Origin: RH-AL1 sp964244495
Lineage (GTDB): Bacteria; Pseudomonadota; Alphaproteobacteria; Rhizobiales; Beijerinckiaceae
Assembly (NCBI GenBank): GCA_964244495.1
Contig: CAXTIU010000006.1
Span: 1 to 64,000 of the forward strand
Direction of reading: 5' to 3'
Length of the DNA: 64,000 bases
The notes below the pieces were generated by a model that saw only the letters and a list, made by a program, of their open reading frames with translations, searched no databases and was not told the DNA's origin. Position numbers and translations under genes: made by a program. How positions within the stretch are numbered: the first letter of the stretch is position 1; each line of letters begins with the position of its first letter. Shown one piece after another: positions 26,510 to 35,041 of the stretch.

Positions 26510-28369
26510 CTAGCGCTTCTTCGTGCCGAGCTTCGACATCAGCGCGATGAAGGTGCGGTCGAGCGCCGCCGGCTTGCTCGTGGTTTGCCGAACGCCCGCT
26601 CCCCTGGGCCGCGCGACCGCGGGCTTCGCGCTCGCCTCGGCGGAGTTCCGCGACGCTGCCGCCACCGGCTCACCATCCCGCACCGCGCGCGGCGGGCGCG
26701 CCGTGACCGTCTCGAAGGGACGCTTCTGAGCCCCGCGGACGGGAGCTTGTTCGCGAACCACGGCGGCACGGCCGCCACGCTTGCCGCGATCCCCGTCGCC
26801 GGGACGGACGCTTCCCTCGCGGCCGCCGGCGCGACCTTTGTCCGCCGCCCGCTTCATCATCCGATCGCCGCGCGCACGCTCCCGGTCGACGTGCTCTTCC
26901 AGGCGCCCGCGTTCGTCGGCGGTGAGGACCGCCGCCTTCTCGACGTCGTTCCACGGCACGACCGTCCCGGCGCCGTCGCCCAACACCGCCACCAAGCGGT
27001 TCGGCACGTGGCCGAGGCAGCTGAGCCCCTTGTCGGAGAGCTCGTAGACGCCGCCGTTGACCGGCGTGACGGCGGCTTCGACGCCGAGGGCGAGCGCGAG
27101 GTCGGCGTGGGCCGCGAGGTGGACGGGACCGCCGTGCACCGGCATGGCGAAGCGCGGCTTCACCGCCTCGTACATGACGCGCAGGTCCGCCCGCACGGGA
27201 TGGCCGGTGACGTGCACCGGATCGCCGTCGAAGCGATCGGCGGCCGTCACGATGCGCGCCCCCAGCGCGTGCAGCTTGTCGGTCACGGCGAGGATATGGT
27301 CCTCGTTGCCCGGGATCGCGCGCGCCGACATCACAACGGTGTCGCCGGCCTTGACCACCGGCAGCCGCGGGTCGCGCCCGCCCGCGAGCTTGGCGAGCGA
27401 CGCGTTCGTCTCGCCCTGCGTGCCGGTGCACATCAGGACGCAGCCGTTGCGTTGGGTGCTCCCGAACTTGGAGGCGTCCTCCAGGAAGCGGGGCACCCCC
27501 TTCATCAGGCCGAGCGCCTCGGCGGCGGCGGCCGCCTCACGCAGCGAGCGACCGGCGAGAGCCACCTTGCGGCGGGCAGCCTTGGCGGCCTGGGCGACCG
27601 ATGCCATGCGTGCGACGTTGGAGCCGAAGCTGCAGACGAAGGTCATGCCGCGGGTGTCGCGCATCACGCGCTCCAGCGCGCGCCGCACGGCGGCCTCGGA
27701 GGTCTGCGGCGCCTCACGGTCGGCGTTGGTCGAGTCGCACAGCATCAGCTCAACACCCTGGCGTCCTAGCGCCGCGAAGGCGCCGAGATCGGTGCGCGAC
27801 CCGATGCCGGGGTTCTCGTCGATCTTCCAATCGTTGGTTTGAAGCACCCTTCGACCCTGCGCCTCGAAACCGAAGGCGACGCAGTCGGGCGTGGAGTGGG
27901 CGACGCGGATGGTGCGGATGCGGAACGGTCCGACGTCGAGCGTGGTGCCCGGCTCGAAGGTCTGGATCTTGACCTCGCCGCGCAGACCCTTGTCCTGGAA
28001 CTTGGCCGTCAGCATGCGGGCGGCGAACGGCGGCGCGAAGATTGGGCACGTCGCGTGCTTGGGCCAATACCGGGTGATCGCCCCGACGTGGTCCTCGTGG
28101 TAGTGCGAGACCAACAAGCCTTTCAGCCTGCCGCCGAGCGCGGCGAGGAAGCGTGGGTCAGGCATCACCGCCTCGACGCCGACGGTCTCGCGCGGAGCGA
28201 ACGTCGTGCCGGCATCCACCAGAACCCACCCGCCCTGCGCGCCGTAAAGCGTCAGGTTCATCCCGATGTCGGCGACACCGCCGAGCGTGCATATGACGAT
28301 CGTGCCGGCCTTCGGTTCGGGAAGGCTATCGAGCGCCGCGCTCGTGGCGGCGTTACGCGAGTCGTTCAA
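26510..28369 (-). CDS. RNase J-like metallo-beta-lactamase/beta-CASP ribonuclease with basic C-terminal tail
   Basis: A protein of about 619 residues. The metal site HYHEDH is at residues 89-94. The next motif reads AHSTPDCVAFGF and then QTNDWKID, where RNase J has TGDFK or TGDWK. The beta-CASP part has LCDSTNADREAP and SARAIPGNEDHI, and the late histidine motif is MPVHGGPVHLAAHA instead of the usual HGExRH. Instead of the compact C-terminal domain it ends in about 120 residues rich in R, K, G and A, likely disordered and RNA-binding. The start is probably the TTG at 28369, six bases after AAGGA; a TTG at 28375 directly touches that site. RNase J acts in mRNA decay and rRNA processing. This may be a divergent paralogue. 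Confidence 0.82.
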   Translation of the reverse strand: MNDSRNAATSAALDSLPEPKAGTIVICTLGGVADIGMNLTLYGAQGGWVLVDAGTTFAPRETVGVEAVMPDPRFLAALGGRLKGLLVSHYHEDHVGAITRYWPKHATCPIFAPPFAARMLTAKFQDKGLRGEVKIQTFEPGTTLDVGPFRIRTIRVAHSTPDCVAFGFEAQGRRVLQTNDWKIDENPGIGSRTDLGAFAALGRQGVELMLCDSTNADREAPQTSEAAVRRALERVMRDTRGMTFVCSFGSNVARMASVAQAAKAARRKVALAGRSLREAAAAAEALGLMKGVPRFLEDASKFGSTQRNGCVLMCTGTQGETNASLAKLAGGRDPRLPVVKAGDTVVMSARAIPGNEDHILAVTDKLHALGARIVTAADRFDGDPVHVTGHPVRADLRVMYEAVKPRFAMPVHGGPVHLAAHADLALALGVEAAVTPVNGGVYELSDKGLSCLGHVPNRLVAVLGDGAGTVVPWNDVEKAAVLTADERGRLEEHVDRERARGDRMMKRAADKGRAGGREGSVRPGDGDRGKRGGRAAVVREQAPVRGAQKRPFETVTARPPRAVRDGEPVAAASRNSAEASAKPAVARPRGAGVRQTTSKPAALDRTFIALMSKLGTKKR

Positions 28370-28826
28370 AAACAATCCTTATGAGTTTCGTTACCCGCGT
28401 CCTGATGTAGGATCGCCCGCATCATGCAACGATCGTTTGACTGCGTGTGAGGCAGGGATCTAGCCGAAGTGCGCTGTTCGACAAGCCCGACTGATGTAAC
28501 GCAGCCACGTGCCCCTGATGTCAAACGAAATACGTGGCGAACATGGTGAAAGGCCAGTGTCGGAGCGCGGCGCGAAATCCTCGCGGTGAACAAGGTCGCC
28601 ACGCGAATGCGCCGGCGTGACCGGAGAACGAAGCCGCTTCGCAGGCCGCGCATTCGGCGGAAGGGTGGGATGTCGGCATGGATGAGGCGCCTGGACCGGG
28701 CGGGCAAGTATAGACGGGCGACGTCCACGAGGCGACCTACGACGAGGTCGTGGATGCCGATGGCATGGTCGGCAACGGCGTCGCCGGTGCATGAAGGCAG
28801 CCGGCACCGGCGACGGCGGCTTCGCC
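28370..28826. other. Intergenic stretch without a recognised gene
   Basis: This is upstream of the RNase J-like gene. Frames are short and broken on both strands. The end near 28370-28480 should contain the promoter of the rnj-hflX pair. No clear -35/-10 pair can be named with confidence. Confidence 0.35.
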
Positions 28827-28871
28827 ATGCTGATCAGGGACATGCCGATCAGGGACATGCTGATCCAGTGC
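28827..28871. repeat. Three copies of a 15-bp tandem repeat
   Basis: ATGCTGATCAGGGAC (28827-28841) is followed by ATGCCGATCAGGGAC and then a degenerate third copy, ATGCTGATCCAGTGC, ending at 28871. The period of 15 keeps reading frames open on both strands. It borders the MFS remnant and is probably an expansion within decayed coding sequence. Confidence 0.8.
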
Positions 28872-28998
28872 AGGAGAAGCTGCCAGTGATGATCGTGCTG
28901 TTAACGACGGTACGCTCAATCTCGTCGAGATTGCGATATAGGGCAGCGCCACGTTGACGATCGTGGTGTCAAGGATCAACGGATAAAGGCTGGCCCAT
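28872..28998 (-). pseudogene. DHA2/EmrB-type MFS transporter, 5' remnant
   Basis: An ATG at 28998 has an excellent ribosome-binding site (GGAGGTGGATC directly upstream), but its frame stops after nine codons. The adjacent frame reads SLYPLILDTTIVNVALPYI, the helix-1 signature LDTTIVNVALP of drug:H+ antiporters of the 14-helix family. Homology then disappears near the 15-bp repeats. So this is the very start of a transporter gene, frameshifted and truncated. Confidence 0.55.
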
Positions 28999-29069
28999 GA
29001 TCCACCTCCAGGGAGGGAATCAGCAAACCGGGCCCAAGTTCAACGAGTCCGCGTTCAAGTCCGATGCTT

Positions 29070-29445
29070 GCCTTATGACTTTGCTGTCCTGTTTGGGCAG
29101 GATGGAGTGCCCCCGGTGAGGGTGACGCCCACCGGGGGCGGAGGGGGGGATGGATCGTTCCGGTGCTGACCGTGAGGGATCGCGCTAGAGTTTGATCGGC
29201 CCCTTACTTTTCCCTGCGGCCCGAACGGATACCCGTGTGTGATGACCCGCATGACAAGCATGGGACACGGAGAAGATGGCTGACCTTTTACCACAAAGCT
29301 TCGGCGTCGACATCGGCAAAGCCCGCTCGACGTCTGCCTCCACCCGCTCGGCGCCACACGGCGCTTCGCCAACCACGCCAGGGGCTTCCGGGCTCTCATC
29401 GACTGGCTTCGACCCTAGACCCCCACCCGCGTCGTGTCCAAAATC
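29070..29445 (+). mobile_element. IS110-family remnant: noncoding left end plus transposase start
   Basis: From an ATG at 29276 the frame gives GVDIGKA, and after a one-base shift near 29325 it continues LDVCLHPLGATRRFANHARG and FRALIDWLRP to a TAG. This is the RuvC-like N-terminus of an IS110-family DEDD transposase, with the first catalytic aspartate in VDIGKA. The rest is lost; the GMC oxidoreductase gene ends five bases beyond. The 200 bases before the ATG would correspond to the noncoding left end that in IS110 elements encodes the bridge RNA. The left boundary is approximate. Confidence 0.6.
29109..29139. other. Strong GC-rich stem-loop in the IS110 noncoding end
   Basis: GCCCCCGGTG at 29109-29118 is perfectly complementary to CACCGGGGGC at 29130-29139 with an 11-base loop. 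There is no T-run after it, so it is not an intrinsic terminator. It lies about 135 bp upstream of the IS110 transposase ATG, where bridge RNA genes are found. It could therefore be a bridge RNA stem, although a fortuitous GC palindrome cannot be excluded. Confidence 0.5.
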
Positions 29446-29449
29446 AAGA

Positions 29450-31162
29450 TCACGAGCCGATCTGCCGATTTCTGAAGCCGTCGGCGATCTTCTCGGCGCC
29501 CATGAGGACGGGTACGTTCGTGTTGGCACTCGGCAGACGCGGCATGATGGAGGCATCGGCAACTGTCAGTCCGGCAACCCCCAGGACGCTTCCCGTCGGG
29601 TCGACGACCGCATCGCGATCATCGGGGCGACCCATGCGGCAGGTGCCGCTGGCGTGCCATACGCCGAAAACGTTGTCGCGTACGTAGCTCGCCAGGATCA
29701 TCTCGTCGCCGATCGACGCAGCTAGATCGAACCCGCCCGTGAAGATACCCAACATCCACCGCCGCAACGGAGCTGGAAGGTCGAGGAGCCGCGCCAGAAT
29801 CGCCGTCAGGTGACCGTTGCGCTTCGAAACGGCGCTGAGCTTCTTGATAACGGGCGAGAAGCTCGCCGGGAAGAGGTCGCTCGGGTTTGGGTTGAGGTGC
29901 GGCGAGACGGCGAGGCGAACCAGGAGTCGGACACCGGACGTGAGCCGGTCCAGATCGCGAGGATCGGAGAGGAGGCCGAGGTCGACGTCCGGCTTGCCGC
30001 CCGGATCGGACAGGTCAAGGCGCAGGCGGCCGACGGAATGCGGCTGGTTCACCCAGAGAAAGTAAAGGGCGAGGCTGCGACCGAGGGCGTGCCAGCCACC
30101 CCGAGCCGAGGCCGTAAGGTACATGTCCGAGAGGCTGCCGCCGGGACAGGCGGACGAGTAGCGCAGCGCCAGGAAGCTCGCCCGACGCTGGCTTTCGGGC
30201 AGGCGCAACGCTCGAGGCAAGTACTGGGCGAACGTGAGGGCGGGATGGTCGCGCAGGTTGGCGCCAACGCCCGGCCGATCGGCCACGACGGCGACCCCGC
30301 AATCCCGGAGGTGACCGGCGGGACCTACGCCGGCGCGCATGAGCAGAGCCGGCGACTGCAGGGCGCCGGCGCATAGCACGACGTGACGGGCCGAGACTTG
30401 CCGCTCGGAACCATCGGCACGGCGCAGCATCGCGCCCGTCACCCGGCGTTCGTCGGTTGAAAGGGCGGTGACTTGCGTCTCCGCAGCGATCGCGAGATTG
30501 GGTCGCGCGCGGGTCGGCGTGTCGAGGTAGGCAGCGGCGGCGGACACCCGCGCATCATTCCGGTTGGAGAAGGCTGCCGGGAAGAGGCCGTCCTCGAACT
30601 CGCCGTTCTGGTCGAGGCGACGCGGCAGGCCGCTCGCGTCGAGTGCCAGTGCGGCGGCCCGGGCAAAGGGCGGCCAGTCGGGTTCCAGGATGCGGCGGAT
30701 CGGCAGGGGACCGTTGGTGCCGTGTAGCGGGCCACCGAAATCGAGGTCCGTCTCGAGCTTGCGGAAGTAAGGGAGCACGTCGTTCCAGCCCCACCCGGTG
30801 GCGCCCAGCGCGGCCCAGACATCGTAGTCGCGCGGGAGGCCACGATTGGCAGACTGGACGTTGACGCTCGACGAGCCGCCCATTACCCGACCCTGCTCGT
30901 AGGCGCGGCGCCGACGGCGGCCGGCGGCATCCGTCGTGACGGCGGCGTCGAGGCCGACCCAGATGTAGCGGTCGCCGTAAAACAGCGGCATCGGATAGCT
31001 GTCGAGGATCTCGGGCGGTGCGCGCTCGGGCGGGGTATCGACGCCTGCCTCAACCAACAGCACCTGAAGGGTCGGATCGGCCGACAGGCGGTTTGCCATC
31101 ACGCAGCCGGCCGAGCCTCCGCCGACAATCAGGACGTCGGTCGCCGAGGGCAGATCATCCAT
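29450..31162 (-). CDS. hmfH: GMC-family FAD oxidoreductase, probable HMF/furfural oxidase (HmfH-like)
   Basis: A 570-residue glucose-methanol-choline oxidoreductase. The FAD loop IVGGGSAGCVMANRL is at residues 12-26, the GMC signature GRVMGGSSSVNVQ near 90-105, and the catalytic histidine in VWHASGTCRMG near 510, with the C-terminal NTNVPVLMGAEKIAD. In Cupriavidus basilensis HmfH oxidises HMF stepwise to 2,5-furandicarboxylic acid and furfural to furoic acid. Assignment here rests mainly on its neighbours: its start overlaps the end of the UbiD-type gene by eight bases, and furoyl-CoA genes follow. Sequence alone would only say choline-dehydrogenase-like. Confidence 0.78.
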   Translation of the reverse strand: MDDLPSATDVLIVGGGSAGCVMANRLSADPTLQVLLVEAGVDTPPERAPPEILDSYPMPLFYGDRYIWVGLDAAVTTDAAGRRRRRAYEQGRVMGGSSSVNVQSANRGLPRDYDVWAALGATGWGWNDVLPYFRKLETDLDFGGPLHGTNGPLPIRRILEPDWPPFARAAALALDASGLPRRLDQNGEFEDGLFPAAFSNRNDARVSAAAAYLDTPTRARPNLAIAAETQVTALSTDERRVTGAMLRRADGSERQVSARHVVLCAGALQSPALLMRAGVGPAGHLRDCGVAVVADRPGVGANLRDHPALTFAQYLPRALRLPESQRRASFLALRYSSACPGGSLSDMYLTASARGGWHALGRSLALYFLWVNQPHSVGRLRLDLSDPGGKPDVDLGLLSDPRDLDRLTSGVRLLVRLAVSPHLNPNPSDLFPASFSPVIKKLSAVSKRNGHLTAILARLLDLPAPLRRWMLGIFTGGFDLAASIGDEMILASYVRDNVFGVWHASGTCRMGRPDDRDAVVDPTGSVLGVAGLTVADASIMPRLPSANTNVPVLMGAEKIADGFRNRQIGS

Positions 31163-32552
31163 GGCGCAGCCCGGCCGCGACCCGCCAGTCGACGTCGCGG
31201 TCTATGACGGCGGCGAGGTCGACCTCCGTTTGGCCCGGGACCGAGATGCGCTTGAACTTCATGGGTGGAGCATCGACCGGCACGGTGGCGTCAAGACCCA
31301 TCTTGGCGCCGACGCCGTTGCGGGTCGAGGGATCGAGCTTCGAGCCTTGCGCCTCCGCCACCACGACGAGGTCGCGATCGGCCTGAAAACGGGTCGAGAT
31401 AGCCCATTCGACTTCAACGGGATCGTGAATGTCGACGTCGGGGTCGACCACCACGGCATGCTTGATGTCGTAATGGGCCGCGAAGGCGCCGAGCAGCACG
31501 TTCTTGCCCTCGCCGTCCTGCGTCTTCCTCAACTTGACGTACAGGTGGTAGCGGCCGACACCACCGAGCGACAGGTGAACGTCTTCGACACCCGGGAAGC
31601 TGCGCCGCAGAGTGGCAAGGATCGTGGCCTCGCGCGGGATGGCACCGAGCAGGAGGTGTTCGAGGCCACCACCCACGATCATGTGGAAGATCGGGCTCTC
31701 GCGATGGGTGACGGCATCGACCTGCATGACGTGGCGCGCGGCACGCTCTCCGTAATATTGCGGGAATTCTCCGAAAGGACCCTCGGGTTCGCGGACTTCG
31801 GGAAGCAGGCGTCCCTCGATGACGATCTCGGCATGGGCGGGCACACGCACGGCATTGGTCAGGCATTTAACCACGTCGAGCGGCGCGCCCGTCAGGGCAC
31901 CGGCGATCTCCAGCTCGTCGTGACCGAGCGGCACGATCGCCTGCGACGCTAGCAGGCAGGCGGGTTCGACCCCCACCACCAGTGCCACTTCGAGGCCCCG
32001 GCCAGCTGCTTCCGCCTTGCGATAGAAGTTGTCGGTGTGGCGGGGAAGCACGAGCACGCCGATGCGGTCCGGCCCGCTGATCTGGCAGCGCAGGATGGCG
32101 ACGTTCTGCACGCCCGTTTCCGGGTCACGCGAGATCATCAAGCCGGCCGAGATATAGGGACCGCTGTCGTGCTCGTTCAGCGTCGGCACGGGCATGACCT
32201 TGAGGATGTCGATGCCGTCCGTATGCATCACCTGCTGGGCGGGGCCGGTCGGCAGCTCTCGCCAGGGCATCGGCTCGGTCGCGGCCCGGTGGTAATGAGC
32301 GATGAGGGCGTCCTCGGTGGTGCCGAGCGCCTCCGCCATCCAAGCCCGGCTCGAGACGAGACCCGACACGATGGTGCCGGGATGACCATCGGGCTGCGGG
32401 AACAGCGTGGCGCTGGCGCCGTCGAGGCGGTTGGCGACTGCGGCCGTCTCGTGCCTCAAGCCGAGGCCCGGGCGGGCCACGGCGAGCCGCCCGCTCGCAG
32501 CGAGGCGCTGGAGCCAGTCGCGGAGCGAGCGGACGGGTTCGGGTGGGCTCAT
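31155..32552 (-). CDS. hmfF: UbiD-family decarboxylase, probable 2,5-furandicarboxylate decarboxylase (HmfF-like)
   Basis: A protein of about 465 residues with the UbiD fold: LKVMPVPTLNEHDSGPYIS and GLMISRDPETGVQN in the prenyl-FMN-binding half, REPEGPFGEFPQYYG carrying the catalytic glutamate in the middle, and HAVVVDPDVDIHDPVEVEW in the C-terminal half. UbiD enzymes decarboxylate aromatic acids reversibly with prenylated FMN; HmfF removes one carboxyl from furandicarboxylate. The ATG at 32552 has GGAGGAAAC before it and is chosen over an in-frame ATG at 32645 that lacks one. It is first in the hmfF-hmfH operon, divergent from the LysR gene. Its cofactor supplier, the UbiX-like protein, is encoded at 33888. 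Confidence 0.82.
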   Translation of the reverse strand: MSPPEPVRSLRDWLQRLAASGRLAVARPGLGLRHETAAVANRLDGASATLFPQPDGHPGTIVSGLVSSRAWMAEALGTTEDALIAHYHRAATEPMPWRELPTGPAQQVMHTDGIDILKVMPVPTLNEHDSGPYISAGLMISRDPETGVQNVAILRCQISGPDRIGVLVLPRHTDNFYRKAEAAGRGLEVALVVGVEPACLLASQAIVPLGHDELEIAGALTGAPLDVVKCLTNAVRVPAHAEIVIEGRLLPEVREPEGPFGEFPQYYGERAARHVMQVDAVTHRESPIFHMIVGGGLEHLLLGAIPREATILATLRRSFPGVEDVHLSLGGVGRYHLYVKLRKTQDGEGKNVLLGAFAAHYDIKHAVVVDPDVDIHDPVEVEWAISTRFQADRDLVVVAEAQGSKLDPSTRNGVGAKMGLDATVPVDAPPMKFKRISVPGQTEVDLAAVIDRDVDWRVAAGLRHG

Positions 32553-32674
32553 GTTTCCTCCGGCGAGTCCCTGATGGATCGTCCGAACCGGATCGGTAGG
32601 CCGCTGATTGGCTCTTGGATAGTCAGGAATAGTGATGCCGCGCATCAGCGCGACGCGCGGATCGGACAGCAGCC

Positions 32675-33601
32675 ATGGACCTTCGGCAGATCTCCTATTT
32701 CATCGCGCTCTATGAGGAAGGCAGCGTTACTCGTGCGGCGGATCGGGTCCACGTGGTGCAACCCGCTCTCAGCATGCAGATCTCCAAGCTGGAGCGCGAA
32801 CTCGGTCAAGTCTTGTTCGACCGCCAGCCCAAGGCCTTGGTGCCTACGCCGGCCGGCCGCGCGCTGCACCGCCTGGTACGACCCATCCTCGACGACGTGG
32901 CGGCTGCCCGCGCCGCCATGGCGCGCCTCCTGACCACCGTGTCGGGCCGCGTCACCGCCGGCATCCTGTCATCACTGACGATGAGCGTGGTACCGGGCGC
33001 GCTGTTGCGCTTCGCCAGGGCTTACCCGGATGTCGAGCTGTCGCTGGCCGACGGCACGACGTCGAGCTTTCTCGCGAAGGTCGGCGATGGCTCGCTCGAC
33101 CTCGCCGTGATCAACCAGCCGGAGTGGCCACTCGGCCTCGTGGTTGAACCCCTACTCAACGAGGAGATGGTGTTGGTGGGCGGCCGCGACACGGCTCTGC
33201 CGGTACCGCTCCCACTGCGCCCACGCGACCTCGCACGCGTCGACCTTATCCTACCGTCGACACGCAACGGGCTCCGTTCAGCGCTGGACTTGCGGCTGCG
33301 AGCCGAGGACGTGATGCTCACGCCGAAGCTCGAGCTCGACCTCGTGCCGGCCATCGCCGAGGTCGTGGGACGCTCCGCCCTGTTCACGATCCTGCCGGCC
33401 ATCGCGGTCTCCCGGCAGCTGGCTGACGGCTTTCTCAAGGCCTATCGCATCGGCGAGCCCCGCATCGTCCGCCAGCTTGCCGTCGTGCACCGCCGCGAAT
33501 CACCGCTGAGCACGGCCGCGACGACATTCGTCGCCTTCTTGGCCGAGGAACTCGCCACCGCCACCGTAGCCCTCAGCGACAGGGTCGCAACCTGCACATG
33601 A
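32675..33601 (+). CDS. LysR-family regulator of the hmf cluster
   Basis: A 308-residue LysR regulator: helix-turn-helix at residues 3-62 (YFIALYEEGSVTRAADRVHVVQPALSMQISKLE), then a periplasmic-binding-protein-like effector domain from about 90. It diverges from hmfF with 122 bp between the starts, the classical arrangement for LysR control of the adjacent operon, and is followed by hmfG 286 bp away. The likely effector is a furan acid, by analogy with the hmf regulators. The 3' intergenic stretch (33602-33887) holds no further gene. Confidence 0.85.
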   Translation: MDLRQISYFIALYEEGSVTRAADRVHVVQPALSMQISKLERELGQVLFDRQPKALVPTPAGRALHRLVRPILDDVAAARAAMARLLTTVSGRVTAGILSSLTMSVVPGALLRFARAYPDVELSLADGTTSSFLAKVGDGSLDLAVINQPEWPLGLVVEPLLNEEMVLVGGRDTALPVPLPLRPRDLARVDLILPSTRNGLRSALDLRLRAEDVMLTPKLELDLVPAIAEVVGRSALFTILPAIAVSRQLADGFLKAYRIGEPRIVRQLAVVHRRESPLSTAATTFVAFLAEELATATVALSDRVATCT

Positions 33602-33887
33602 AACGCAGTTCGGACGCTACGTTGCTGATGGCCGCCATCATCCGTCCTTATTCGACATCCCCCGCCGCGTTCCGTAACCCTCGCCCCAATGAGGATTTGT
33701 CATGGCGTCGCTGAGCCACGCCAGGCTTGAACAGCTTCCGCAAGCGAGGTTCGGGGATGGAAAGGCACCACGCCGCTCAGCATCGCCTCGAGGGTGGGTC
33801 CGCGGCGAACGGCCTCGCTCAGGCTGCTCCAGGGGGTCTCTCGGCGAGCGGGATCGTTGAGGGACGTTTCGTTTTGAAGGCGACACC

Positions 33888-34463
33888 GTGAGCGCCAATC
33901 GACCCCTCGTGGTCGGGATTTCGGGGGCATCGGGGGTGATCTACGGCATCCGCATGCTAGAAATCCTTCGCGATCTCGATATTCCAAGCCACCTCGTCAT
34001 GTCGCGTTCCGCCGAGGTGACGCTGGTGCACGAGACCGACCTCAAGGTGGCGGCCGTGCGGGCGCTGGCGACGCAGTGCTACGCCCAGGCCGACATCGGC
34101 GCGGCGATCTCGTCGGGCTCATTCCGGACCCGCGGCATGGTGGTGGCGCCCTGTTCGATCCGCTCCATGGCGGAGATCGCCAGTGGCGTCACCTCAAGCC
34201 TACTCACACGCGCCGCCGACGTGGTGCTGAAGGAGCGGCGCCGGCTGGTGCTGATGGTGCGGGAAACGCCGCTACATACGGGGCACCTGAAGAGCATGGC
34301 GGCGCTTTCCGAAATGGGGGCTATCATCGCGCCCCCGGTGCCTGCGTTCTACGCGCGTCCGCAGACCATCGCCGAGATGGTTGATCATACAGTGGGGCGA
34401 GTGCTGGACCTTTTCGAGATCGAGTCGCGCGGCGTGCGGCGATGGAAAGACAAAACGGAATGA
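33888..34463 (+). CDS. hmfG: UbiX-family flavin prenyltransferase (HmfG-like)
   Basis: A 191-residue flavin prenyltransferase: phosphate and FMN loop GISGASGVIYGIRMLEIL, VMSRSAE, the conserved PCSIRSMAEIASG and the dimethylallyl-phosphate-binding RRRLVLMVRETPLHTGHL. These proteins make prenylated FMN for UbiD partners, so this one should activate the UbiD-type gene at 31155. In the first description of the hmf cluster the UbiX member was listed as a second decarboxylase. A GTG start with GAAGG seven bases upstream is used. It converges on the hypothetical gene at 34512. Confidence 0.87.
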   Translation: MSANRPLVVGISGASGVIYGIRMLEILRDLDIPSHLVMSRSAEVTLVHETDLKVAAVRALATQCYAQADIGAAISSGSFRTRGMVVAPCSIRSMAEIASGVTSSLLTRAADVVLKERRRLVLMVRETPLHTGHLKSMAALSEMGAIIAPPVPAFYARPQTIAEMVDHTVGRVLDLFEIESRGVRRWKDKTE

Positions 34464-34511
34464 TGAACGAGGCAACGCGCGATGGCGCCTTTCAGGTGCG
34501 GCCTTGGGTTC

Positions 34512-35015
34512 TCAGTGAGACGCTCCACGGTTCCCAGGCGCAGAACGCCTGGCGACGTCCACCAGCGCTCGCACCGCTTCCTCGGGTAAGGCCTTCCCCA
34601 GATACGCCTCGTACGTGGCGAGAAACTGCTCTGCCGCATCCGTCCTCCGCTCGGAAACCGCGGGCGCGATCGCGAAAAGCGCCGCCAACGCCGATCGCTC
34701 GGCTTCCAGCTCCGCGGCCTTCACCCGCTCGCGGCACCGTTCCGTGTCGATCCCGGGCAGCAGGCCGCCGCCCTTCATGGCTCGCCGCGCGGCACGCAAC
34801 GGCTCGACAACCGCAGCGCGCCATGGCGCTAGCCTGGCCTCCGTGGCGGCGATCGTCCCCGCGTCGAGCCATCGACCGGTCATTGCGCACCAGAGGAGGT
34901 AAAGCACGAGGGTGACGTCGGCGGCGGCGTCGTCCTGCAGAGCCAAGCAGGCAGGCGCCACGCCGGGACGAGCGTAGAGATTCAGCGCGAAGCGCCACAG
35001 CGGATCATCCGTCAT
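34512..35015 (-). CDS. TIGR02444-family protein of unknown function
   Basis: A 167-residue mostly helical protein. The opening DDPLWRFALNLYARPGVAPACLALQD followed by LVLYLLWCAM is the hallmark of the TIGR02444 family, which has no known function. The ATG at 35015 has AAGGA seven bases before it; a TTG two codons upstream is less likely. It follows the MFS gene by 26 bp and is the last gene of the hmfA-to-transporter operon, so it is probably co-transcribed, perhaps by chance. Evidence for a role in furan metabolism is only positional. Confidence 0.72.
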   Translation of the reverse strand: MTDDPLWRFALNLYARPGVAPACLALQDDAAADVTLVLYLLWCAMTGRWLDAGTIAATEARLAPWRAAVVEPLRAARRAMKGGGLLPGIDTERCRERVKAAELEAERSALAALFAIAPAVSERRTDAAEQFLATYEAYLGKALPEEAVRALVDVARRSAPGNRGASH

Positions 35016-35041
35016 GGTCAAATCCTTCGCACCTTCCAGCT

